From CAYJWS01 sp964373925 (GTDB taxonomy: Bacteria; Patescibacteriota; Patescibacteriia; Buchananbacterales; GWA2-38-13), in contig CAYJWS010000022.1 of NCBI GenBank assembly GCA_964373925.1, positions 1-16,441 of the forward strand: DNA of 16,441 bases, given 5' to 3'. This document shows, piece by piece, positions 1 to 5,504 of this stretch. Each line of letters opens with the position of its first letter. The stretch's first letter is position 1. The notes under the pieces are model-generated. The model saw only the letters and a list, made by a program, of their open reading frames with translations. It did no database searches and was not told the DNA's origin. A program made the position numbers and the translations under genes.

Positions 1-43
1 GGACTTCGCTCCTTATTCTTCCACCCCTCGGCGATGCTCGGGG

Positions 44-88
44 TTAATGTTTTCTAAGCCTCGCCTTCGGCTCGCTTGAAAACATTAA
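44..88. repeat. Hairpin-forming inverted repeat at left edge
   Basis: Arms TTAATGTTTTC (44-54) and GAAAACATTAA (78-88) are perfectly complementary over 11 bp. They continue inward through AAGC (56-59) and GCTT (74-77), with one bulged base, to a small GCC-TTC-GGC tip at 63-71. No T-run follows on either strand, so this is not a typical terminator. The bases before it (1-43) hold no gene that I can support. Confidence 0.6.
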
Positions 89-91
89 AAA

Positions 92-170
92 AACTAGCCT
101 TGTTTGGCTAGCGAATTTTTTTAAATATATTGTTACAATATGCGAAAAGCGCTAGCCAAATGTGCTAGTT
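92..170. repeat. Nested imperfect palindrome with alternative folds
   Basis: Three concentric arm pairs are visible: AACTAGC (92-98) with GCTAGTT (164-170), TTTGGCTAGC (103-112) with GCTAGCCAAA (151-160), and ATATTG (127-132) with CAATAT (136-141). The same bases can instead form two separate hairpins, at 94-111 and 152-168, each followed by a T-rich stretch. The region from 171 to 270 holds no gene; its only other structure is a palindrome TATATTTGA-TG-TCAAATATA at 235-254. Confidence 0.6.
94..122 (+). terminator. Hairpin plus T-run, possible terminator of a gene left of the window
   Basis: Stem CTAGCC (94-99) pairs with GGCTAG (106-111) and is followed after a few bases by seven T residues (116-122). 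This is the form of a Rho-independent terminator reading rightward, presumably for a gene outside the window. The same arms can pair differently with sequence at 151-170. Confidence 0.45.
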
Positions 171-270
171 GATTTTTTATCCATCATTGTGCTCAAAATC
201 TGCTTTTGCATATGTAACTTTAGTATATCATATGTATATTTGATGTCAAATATAAAAAAATAAGAAAAGA

Positions 271-296
271 AAAAGCAGTAAAAGATTACTGCTTTT
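271..296 (-). terminator. Rho-independent terminator of the left minus-strand operon
   Basis: Perfect 11-bp stem AAAAGCAGTAA (271-281) and TTACTGCTTTT (286-296) with a 4-base loop. Read on the minus strand it is followed by a T-rich stretch with seven consecutive T. It overlaps the stop codon of the last gene (295-297), so transcription would end right after the coding region. Confidence 0.85.
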
Positions 297-714
297 ATAC
301 AATATAGAGTTCTTGGCGGAGGATAAGGATTTGCTCCTCTCCACTGCAGGCTTCGAGCTCGCGACGAAGGGCGTTGAAATAACGCATAGTGCCACGCCAG
401 CGAGAAACGATTACAGTAATTTTTTGGTGCAAATTTTCTTCTAGCTCGGATCCTCTTCTTCCTATCCCTTTCATAAAAGAAGGATCCACAGAATATCCTC
501 CAAAATGTTTTTGAAGTAATTCTTCAAGTAAATCTTGGTCGTTGGCATTACAAACAGATTGTTTTCTACGAGATTCAGTTAGTAGCCAGCGTGGAAAGAA
601 AATTGAAAATTTCCATGATTTACCAACAAACGAAGTTGATCTTGAAGTAACTATCAAACGCAATTTGTAAAACCCGTAGAGTGCAGAGGGATTAAAATCA
701 CGGACACGAGACAT
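295..714 (-). CDS. Uncharacterised 139-aa protein, second gene of small two-gene unit
   Basis: I do not recognise a named family. The ATG at 714 is chosen because AGGAGG (721-726) lies 6 bases upstream of it. A GTG at 738 would also be in frame but has no such site. The protein is soluble and looks like alternating strands and helices: an N-terminal strand FSIFFP (36-41), a helix ending in KHFGGYS (69-75), a strand ITVIVSRW (99-106), a helix and a last strand GEEQILIL (125-132). By eye the segments 61-106 and 125-139 resemble residues 34-83 and 112-127 of the 128-aa protein at 15588-15974. Both fit a loosely defined family I recall (FGG-T motif, then a strand, a helix and a GQEE-x-strand end), which suggests a ferredoxin-like fold; this is inference. 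Its start overlaps the upstream gene by 17 bases, so the two are probably translationally coupled. Confidence 0.75.
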   Translation of the reverse strand: MSRVRDFNPSALYGFYKLRLIVTSRSTSFVGKSWKFSIFFPRWLLTESRRKQSVCNANDQDLLEELLQKHFGGYSVDPSFMKGIGRRGSELEENLHQKITVIVSRWRGTMRYFNALRRELEACSGEEQILILRQELYIV

Positions 715-904
715 AGTGGTCCTCCTCTTCTTTCCCACCGATTACTTGAAATTTTACATTGCGATCTTTTAGTATCCTGGCAGCATTATTCGAAACCAAG
801 AAACGTCTTTTTGGAAGTCCTTGGTACGACTCTTCCGCCTCTGCCAAAAAATCAATTGCTTTCAATCTTTCTTCTCTTATGTCAAATTCAATAACGACAG
901 CCAT
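698..904 (-). CDS. Uncharacterised 68-aa protein, first gene of small two-gene unit
   Basis: The ATG at 904 is preceded by AAGGAG (910-915) with a 5-base spacer, and a good promoter lies at 958-986. The product is small and soluble with many charged residues: a strand VVIEFD, a helix with KAIDFLAEA (15-23), then FLVSNNAARILK (35-46) and NVKFQVIGG, giving a beta-alpha-beta end. No membrane segment or known DNA-binding motif is evident. The helix AID-x-L-x-E and the strand-helix-strand end resemble the first gene of the right-hand unit (15989-16300). The function is unknown. Gene order (very small protein first, larger second, overlapping) resembles toxin-antitoxin operons, but nothing in either protein identifies a toxin, so that reading is only a possibility. 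Confidence 0.75.
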   Translation of the reverse strand: MAVVIEFDIREERLKAIDFLAEAEESYQGLPKRRFLVSNNAARILKDRNVKFQVIGGKEEEDHYVSCP

Positions 905-915
905 AGTAACTCCTT

Positions 916-948
916 ATGTAAAGAACTCTTGTGGTTGTTTAAAGAACA
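916..948 (-). promoter_or_regulatory. boxA-like leader sequences of left operon
   Basis: Read on the minus strand, TGTTCTTTAAACA (948-936) starts about 10 bases after the -10 element and AGTTCTTTACAT (927-916) follows shortly before the SD. Both resemble boxA antitermination sites of rRNA leaders (TGYTCTTTRA type). Whether they bind NusB/S10 is inference. Confidence 0.4.
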
Positions 949-957
949 GCAAATAAA

Positions 958-986
958 ATTATAGCTCTTTGAAAAAAATAAGTCAA
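958..986 (-). promoter_or_regulatory. Sigma-70 type promoter of left minus-strand operon
   Basis: Minus-strand TTGACT (-35, at 981-986) and TATAAT (-10, at 958-963) are separated by exactly 17 bases. The predicted start near 950 gives a leader of about 45 bases before the ATG at 904. Confidence 0.75.
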
Positions 987-1021
987 ACAATGTAAAATAA
1001 TTCGACTCACCCGATCTTTTT

Positions 1022-1030
1022 TGATATAAT
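1022..1030 (+). promoter_or_regulatory. Extended -10 promoter (TGATATAAT) before the transporter operon
   Basis: TGATATAAT combines a perfect TATAAT with the TGN extension. No good -35 is seen. The same nine bases occur before two other plus-strand genes (5466-5474 and 14193-14201). The start codon lies 55 bases downstream. Confidence 0.65.
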
Positions 1031-1085
1031 ACAGATAATTGTAAAATTCGCTATAAACCTTAACAAATATAAAAAACAAAAACCT

Positions 1086-1511
1086 ATGTGGATTGTATAT
1101 GCCTTGCTTTCGGCCATATTTTCGGCTCTTGTCGCGATTTTCGGAAAGCTTGGCTTAAAAAATATTGATTCTACGCTCGCAACAACCATACGCGCAATAA
1201 TTATGGCTGTTTTTTTATTTTTTGTGAGCCTTTCGTTGAAAAAATTCGACGGTTTCGCGCTTTCAAAATTTACTTCCCGTGAGTGGATATTAATAATTCT
1301 CTCCGGCATAGCGGGCGCGCTTTCGTGGATATTTTATTTTTCAGCCCTAAAAACAAATGGCGGACTTGCCTCAAAGGTATCCGCGATAGACAGGCTTAGT
1401 ATTGTCTTTGTGGTGTTTTTGGCAGCAATATTTTTAGGAGAAAAGCTTAATGTAAGGTCAATTCTTGGCGCCGTAAGCATAACCCTTGGCGCCATACTCA
1501 TCTCGCTTTAA
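1086..1511 (+). CDS. EamA-family half-size transporter (141 aa)
   Basis: Membrane protein of the drug/metabolite transporter superfamily with a single EamA domain of about five hydrophobic segments. Full-length EamA proteins carry two such domains (about 300 aa), and single-domain members are thought to act as dimers. The C-terminal FLGEKL followed by a Gly-rich last helix (LGAVSITLGAILI) is typical of the domain. The protein is complete, since it starts at an ATG after a promoter and ends two bases before the next gene, so it is not a truncated remnant. The substrate cannot be told from sequence. There is no SD before the ATG, only an A-rich stretch. It is the first gene of an operon with an MFS transporter and a LOG protein. 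Confidence 0.85.
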   Translation: MWIVYALLSAIFSALVAIFGKLGLKNIDSTLATTIRAIIMAVFLFFVSLSLKKFDGFALSKFTSREWILIILSGIAGALSWIFYFSALKTNGGLASKVSAIDRLSIVFVVFLAAIFLGEKLNVRSILGAVSITLGAILISL

Positions 1512-1513
1512 TT

Positions 1514-2677
1514 ATGATAAAAAATAAAAAAACATTTTACATACATTTCTTCATAACGTTTATCATTAGCCTTGCCTACGCACTTCCGCTCTACATCCAG
1601 TCTTCGTTTCTGGAACAGTTCTCCGGAATAAAGTATGTAGGAATCTATATTACCTGCGCGACACTCTTAACGCTTGCAAGCATAATAATTTTTCCCCAGT
1701 TCATTAAAAAATACTCAAACTATCGAGTCATGCTTTTTGTGCTCTTGCTCTATATTATTGATACCTTCCTGCTTGTTTTCGCGCGAAATCCGCTTACCGT
1801 CTTATTATTTTTCGCCCTTCATTACGCATCAATCACACTTTTAGGGATAAACCTGGACGTTCTCTTGGAAGATATTTCAAGTTCCAAACATATTGGAAAA
1901 ACAAGAACACTGCATCTTACCGTCGTAAATACAGCCGTACTTTTAGGCCCCCTGCTTATGGGAAAAATCGTAGGCGCCGAAAACCGCTACGCACTCCCAT
2001 ACGCCATATCTTCCTTTCTTATTATTGCCGTTTTTTTTACTCTTTTAATTTTTCGAAAAAATCTTAGTGATCGCGTTCGCTATAGACGAAGGCATTTTAT
2101 TGAGCTTATCGACAACCTCAAAAAAAATTCAAACCTTATGAAAGTTTTTGGACTATCGTTTATACTTAGATTCTTCTATGCCATTATGGTAATATACACA
2201 CCCATATACCTACATCAATACATTGGCTTTTCATGGGGAACTATCGGCATAATTTTTACCTTTATGCTCACACCTTTTGTTTTTTTAGAATTTCCCGCGG
2301 GCAATCTCGCTGACAAATTTTTTGGAGAAAAAGAACTGATGGTTTTGGGCATAGCGCTGATGTCCGCCTTTACCTTTGTTATATTTTTGATGCATACTCG
2401 AAACGCCGTTATGTGGGCGCTTGTGCTTTTTTTAACGCGTGTCGGCGCGGCGCTGCTTGAAAGCATGCATGAAGTATATTTCTTCAAAACTGTAAAGAAA
2501 GAAGATATTGACCTCATCAACCTTTTTCGCGACACAAACCAAGCCGGATGGCTCATCGGCTCCGTTATTGCCGTAGTTATTCTAAAACTCTACCCAATAC
2601 AATACCTGTTCCTTTTTCTCGCTTTTGCGGTTTTCCTCTCACTCTACCCGGCACTAACACTCAAAGACACTAAATAA
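1514..2677 (+). CDS. Major facilitator superfamily (MFS) transporter (387 aa)
   Basis: Integral membrane transporter of normal MFS length with about twelve hydrophobic helices in two groups of six, separated by a basic central loop (around residues 180-205: FRKNLSDR, RYRRRHF). The loop after helix 8 has EFPAGNLADKFFGEK, a match to the G-x-LaDrfGrk loop motif of MFS proteins. The start follows the upstream stop by two bases with no SD, which points to coupled translation. Substrate and direction of transport are unknown; pairing with an EamA half-transporter suggests small-molecule uptake or efflux. Next gene begins four bases after the stop. Confidence 0.88.
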   Translation: MIKNKKTFYIHFFITFIISLAYALPLYIQSSFLEQFSGIKYVGIYITCATLLTLASIIIFPQFIKKYSNYRVMLFVLLLYIIDTFLLVFARNPLTVLLFFALHYASITLLGINLDVLLEDISSSKHIGKTRTLHLTVVNTAVLLGPLLMGKIVGAENRYALPYAISSFLIIAVFFTLLIFRKNLSDRVRYRRRHFIELIDNLKKNSNLMKVFGLSFILRFFYAIMVIYTPIYLHQYIGFSWGTIGIIFTFMLTPFVFLEFPAGNLADKFFGEKELMVLGIALMSAFTFVIFLMHTRNAVMWALVLFLTRVGAALLESMHEVYFFKTVKKEDIDLINLFRDTNQAGWLIGSVIAVVILKLYPIQYLFLFLAFAVFLSLYPALTLKDTK

Positions 2678-2681
2678 TTGT

Positions 2682-3413
2682 ATGCGATACTATAATCAAA
2701 AACACAAAGATCTTACAAAAGAGCTTACCAAAAACTTTAAAGAATGCGTTTTGGAGCACGACCCGGGAAACGACGCGCGGCTTGTGCGTGTGTTAGGAGA
2801 GCTCAAAATGGGATTCGCGTTTCTAGAAACCTTTCGATGCGATCACGTCGTAACATTTTTTGGCTCGGCGCGGACCAACGAGCGCGATCCATACTACAAA
2901 AAAGCTAAGGGTCTCGCAAATAAACTCGCGAAATCGGGCATAAGCATTCTTACGGGCGGCGGCCCCGGCATTATGGAGGCGGCAAACCGAGGCGCCTTGG
3001 AGGGGGGCGGAAGGTCGGCAGGCATTAATATTTACCTTCAAAACGGCGAAAGAAAAAACAAATACGTGCGCGAGGGCTTTGCCTGCTACTATTTTTTCAA
3101 CAGAAAGGTGCTTTTGGCCTATGCCGCGGAGGCGTATGTCTTCTCGCCTGGCGGATACGGCACGCTTGATGAGTTTTTTGAAATCTGCACGCTTGTTGCC
3201 ACAAAAAAAATAGACAAAAATATCCCCATAATTCTTATTGGCAAATCATTTTGGAAGCCGCTTATTCAATGGCTTGAAACCGAAGCTATAGAAGAGCGCC
3301 GGACACTTTCAAAAAACGAACTGAAGATTTATACTATTACCGACAGCGTTGACGAGGCGTTTGATATTATACGGAAGATAAAACATAAGATTCAGAGGCA
3401 AGAGCATCTCTAA
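2682..3413 (+). CDS. LOG-family protein (nucleoside 5'-monophosphate phosphoribohydrolase type)
   Basis: Rossmann-like protein of the LOG/TIGR00730 family (also called lysine decarboxylase-like). Family members cleave the N-glycosidic bond of nucleoside monophosphates, such as cytokinin riboside 5'-monophosphate, releasing the base and ribose 5-phosphate. Signature motifs are GGGPGIMEAANRGA (92-105) and PGGYGTLDE (156-164), with a conserved Arg-Lys pair at 141-142. Length (243 aa) is usual for the longer bacterial type. In this context it more probably serves nucleotide salvage or damaged-nucleotide removal than hormone synthesis; that is inference. It is the last gene of the transporter operon, and a palindromic repeat follows. 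Confidence 0.9.
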   Translation: MRYYNQKHKDLTKELTKNFKECVLEHDPGNDARLVRVLGELKMGFAFLETFRCDHVVTFFGSARTNERDPYYKKAKGLANKLAKSGISILTGGGPGIMEAANRGALEGGGRSAGINIYLQNGERKNKYVREGFACYYFFNRKVLLAYAAEAYVFSPGGYGTLDEFFEICTLVATKKIDKNIPIILIGKSFWKPLIQWLETEAIEERRTLSKNELKIYTITDSVDEAFDIIRKIKHKIQRQEHL

Positions 3414-3446
3414 AACACTTCTAAAAAAGTAAAAAATAAGTAATAT

Positions 3447-3543
3447 TGTCATTCCCCCTCGGCAGGGCTCGGGGGAATCCAATAAATCAACGCATTTCAT
3501 TTTTTCTGGATCCCCCGAAAGCTTTCGGGGGTGCGGGATGACA
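3447..3543. repeat. 97-bp dimeric palindromic repeat (GTCATTCC family)
   Basis: The ends TGTCATTCCC (3447-3456) and GGGATGACA (3535-3543) are inverted repeats. Inside are two palindromes: ATTCCCCC (3451-3458) with GGGGGAAT (3471-3478), and the perfect 20-bp CCCCCGAAAGCTTTCGGGGG (3512-3531). AATCCA and TGGATCC flank the spacer, so the two halves are themselves inverted. This resembles dispersed mosaic (REP/BIME-like) or miniature mobile repeats. A half copy is at 13009-13035. No transposase is nearby. Confidence 0.75.
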
Positions 3544-3573
3544 GTTTCTCAATAGTCTCTAAATTATTTTTGT

Positions 3574-4419
3574 ATGCCAATAATAGGAGCACATGTTTCC
3601 GCGGTCGGTGGGCTCTACAAATCGTTTGAAAATGCCAAGTCCATTGGAGCGCGGGTCATTCAGATATTCGGCGCCTCGCCGCTGCAATGGGTTGGAAAAT
3701 TTCCCGAGCACGGCGACATTGAGCGCTTTAAAAAATATTATAGCGCATCCGATATCGCTTATGTTTTTTTGCATGGGCCGTATCTCGCGAATCTTGCAAG
3801 CCCCAATCCCTTTGTTGTGAAGCAATCCATCGCAAGCCTTGTTTTACACCTCAAAATTGCCGAAGCCATTGGTGCGCAAGGCCTTATTTTCCATCCGGGC
3901 TCTGGAAAGGGCATGAAAAATGAAAAAGCGCTCAAACAGGTTTCTGATAACATGAAAAAAGTGCTCAAGGGAGTGCCGGGAAAATCCGAGCTTATTATTG
4001 AAAACACCGCCGGAGGCGGAAACAAAGTCGGCGCAACACTCCAAGATCTCAAGATAATGCTCATCGGCGCAAAAAGTCCGCGCGTGAAAATCTGCTTTGA
4101 TACTGCGCACGCCTACGAGGCCGGGCTTATAGAAGCATATACTCCAAAAAATATCAAAGGACTCTTTGACGCATTTGACAAAACTATTGGATTGGATAAG
4201 CTTTCTGCCATACACGCTAATGACTCAAAAACCCCAATGAATTCCCATAACGACCGGCATGAAAACATCGGCAAAGGATATATCGGCATTTCGGGTTTTA
4301 AAAATCTAGCCAAAGAAAAAAGACTCCATTCTATCCCCTTTATATTAGAGGTTCCCGGATTTTCACAAAAAGGTCCTGATAAAAAAAACATAGATATACT
4401 AAGTTCATGCTTCTCATAA
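3574..4419 (+). CDS. nfo: Endonuclease IV (AP endonuclease)
   Basis: Cytoplasmic base-excision repair enzyme that cuts the DNA backbone 5' to abasic sites and removes 3' blocking groups. The protein has the normal length (281 aa), with all nine expected metal ligands of the trinuclear zinc site in family order: H67, H107, E143, D176, H179, H214, D227, H229 and E259. Signature stretches are GAHVSAVGGL (5-14), FHPGS (106-110), IENTAG (142-147), FDTAHA (175-180), HANDSK (214-219) and DRHENIG (227-233). The ATG at 3574 fits the family N-terminus closely. There is no SD. It is the first gene of a cluster with ribE and ribH (4-base gap), a repair-plus-vitamin grouping with no obvious functional link. 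Confidence 0.97.
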   Translation: MPIIGAHVSAVGGLYKSFENAKSIGARVIQIFGASPLQWVGKFPEHGDIERFKKYYSASDIAYVFLHGPYLANLASPNPFVVKQSIASLVLHLKIAEAIGAQGLIFHPGSGKGMKNEKALKQVSDNMKKVLKGVPGKSELIIENTAGGGNKVGATLQDLKIMLIGAKSPRVKICFDTAHAYEAGLIEAYTPKNIKGLFDAFDKTIGLDKLSAIHANDSKTPMNSHNDRHENIGKGYIGISGFKNLAKEKRLHSIPFILEVPGFSQKGPDKKNIDILSSCFS

Positions 4420-4423
4420 AAAC

Positions 4424-5029
4424 ATGTTTAGCGGCATAATATCGGCAATTGCCAAAATTGAAAAATCCCAGATAAAACATAGGTCGCTTTTTTTGACAAT
4501 CCAAAAGCCCCGTGGCTGGCGAGTAAGGCCGGGCGACTCCATTGCAACGGACGGCGCATGCCTTACGGTAAAAAGCATAAAAAGAAATGCGTACACAACC
4601 GAGCTTATGGATGAAACGCTCAAAAAAACGGTTTTTGGAAAAAAAATACCAAAAACCGTAAATGTAGAAAAATCATTGGGCGTTTCAAGCCTTCTTGATG
4701 GCCATATCGTGCAAGGGCATATAGATACAACGGGGAAAATAGCGCGAATGAATAAAATCGGGCAAAGCAAGCTTATAGCATTTTCGTATCCGAAAAAATT
4801 TTCCCACCTTGTCGCGCCAAAAGGCTCTATTGCCATTGACGGCATAAGCCTCACCGTAGTTCGCGCAAACGCGGGCTCGTGCACCATATCTTTTGTGGAC
4901 TATACACTCCAACACACAACCATGGGCAAAAAAAAGATAGGCGATGGCGTAAATATTGAGTTTGACATTATTGCCAAATACCTTTACACATTTTACAAAC
5001 ACCATGAAGATAGACCAAAAAAACAATAG
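4424..5029 (+). CDS. ribE: Riboflavin synthase, alpha subunit
   Basis: Catalyses dismutation of two 6,7-dimethyl-8-ribityllumazine molecules to riboflavin and the pyrimidinedione precursor, the last step of riboflavin synthesis. Two lumazine-binding repeats are visible: the first with MFSGII (1-6) and TDGACLTV (42-49), the second from GHIVQGHID (93-101) with AIDGISLTV (137-145). Length (201 aa) is normal and the paired repeats mean the enzyme should be complete. The two ACLTV/ISLTV motifs mark the substrate-binding barrels. No FMN riboswitch is recognisable upstream. The gene overlaps ribH by 26 bases. The gene is also called ribC in some species. Confidence 0.95.
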   Translation: MFSGIISAIAKIEKSQIKHRSLFLTIQKPRGWRVRPGDSIATDGACLTVKSIKRNAYTTELMDETLKKTVFGKKIPKTVNVEKSLGVSSLLDGHIVQGHIDTTGKIARMNKIGQSKLIAFSYPKKFSHLVAPKGSIAIDGISLTVVRANAGSCTISFVDYTLQHTTMGKKKIGDGVNIEFDIIAKYLYTFYKHHEDRPKKQ

Positions 5030-5468
5030 TTATTATGATGCTTCGCGCTACTCTATCGGAATTGCAAAAGCGAATTTTAATAAGGAAGTAACCGACGCGC
5101 TACTGAATTGCTGCCTAGACGAGCTTGCGAAATACCATATACCAAAGTCTCAAATAACAGTTATAGAAACGCCGGGAAGCGTTGAGGTGCCCTATGCCCT
5201 CAAACAGCTTGCCAAGAGCAAAAAATTCCATGCTCTCGTGGCCTTAGGCGCGATAATTAAAGGAGAAACTGCCCATTTTGACTACGTTATAAGGCTTGCG
5301 TGCGACGGCATTGTTCGTGTAAGTCACGATCACGACATTCCTATTGGTTTTGGCATAATTACGGCCTATTCCCTTAAACAAGCGCAGGAAAGACTAACAC
5401 TTGGCGCCGAGTCTTGCCGCGCGGTATTAGAGCTTCTTAAAAATATATCAAACGCGCTTAAAAAATGA
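5004..5468 (+). CDS. ribH: 6,7-dimethyl-8-ribityllumazine synthase
   Basis: Condenses 5-amino-6-ribitylamino-uracil with 3,4-dihydroxy-2-butanone 4-phosphate to the lumazine used by riboflavin synthase; family members form 60-mers or pentamers. Motifs are ANFN (23-26), PGSVEVP (57-63) and GETAHFDYV (87-95), which contains the expected catalytic His (H91), then DIPIGFGIIT (111-120). An in-frame ATG at 4956 would add a non-conserved 16-residue extension, so the ATG at 5004 (154 aa) is preferred. It starts inside the end of ribE. The TGA stop codon (5466-5468) is also the TGA of the extended -10 promoter for the next operon. The genes for earlier steps (ribA, ribB, ribD) are not in this window. 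Confidence 0.93.
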   Translation: MKIDQKNNSYYDASRYSIGIAKANFNKEVTDALLNCCLDELAKYHIPKSQITVIETPGSVEVPYALKQLAKSKKFHALVALGAIIKGETAHFDYVIRLACDGIVRVSHDHDIPIGFGIITAYSLKQAQERLTLGAESCRAVLELLKNISNALKK

Positions 5469-5474
5469 TATAAT
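5466..5474 (+). promoter_or_regulatory. Extended -10 promoter (TGATATAAT) for the FIST operon
   Basis: TGATATAAT begins with the TGA stop codon of ribH. The -35 region is poor, as expected for an extended -10 promoter. The ATG of the FIST gene lies 30 bases downstream, after an AT-only leader. Confidence 0.6.
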
Positions 5475-5504
5475 GAAATAAACTAATAATTAATATATTA
5501 ATAT

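Noticed and set aside
715..738. GTG start at 738 for the 139-aa gene
   Set aside because: The ATG at 714 has a well-placed AGGAGG; the GTG has none and would lengthen the overlap with the upstream gene.
698..904. Firm call of a toxin-antitoxin system
   Set aside because: Size and order fit, but neither protein shows a toxin or antitoxin motif, so it is kept as a possibility only.
759..1309. Reading frames at 759-956 (plus) and 1007-1309 (minus)
   Set aside because: They lie antisense to the 68-aa gene and to the EamA gene, lack promoters and ribosome sites, and show no family features.
3414..3573. Possible FMN riboswitch before the nfo-ribE-ribH cluster
   Set aside because: The structure there is explained by the palindromic repeat; no conserved riboswitch core was seen.
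4956..5003. Earlier ATG for ribH
   Set aside because: The 16 extra residues are translated from the ribE coding sequence in another frame and do not look conserved; ATG at 5004 fits the family start.
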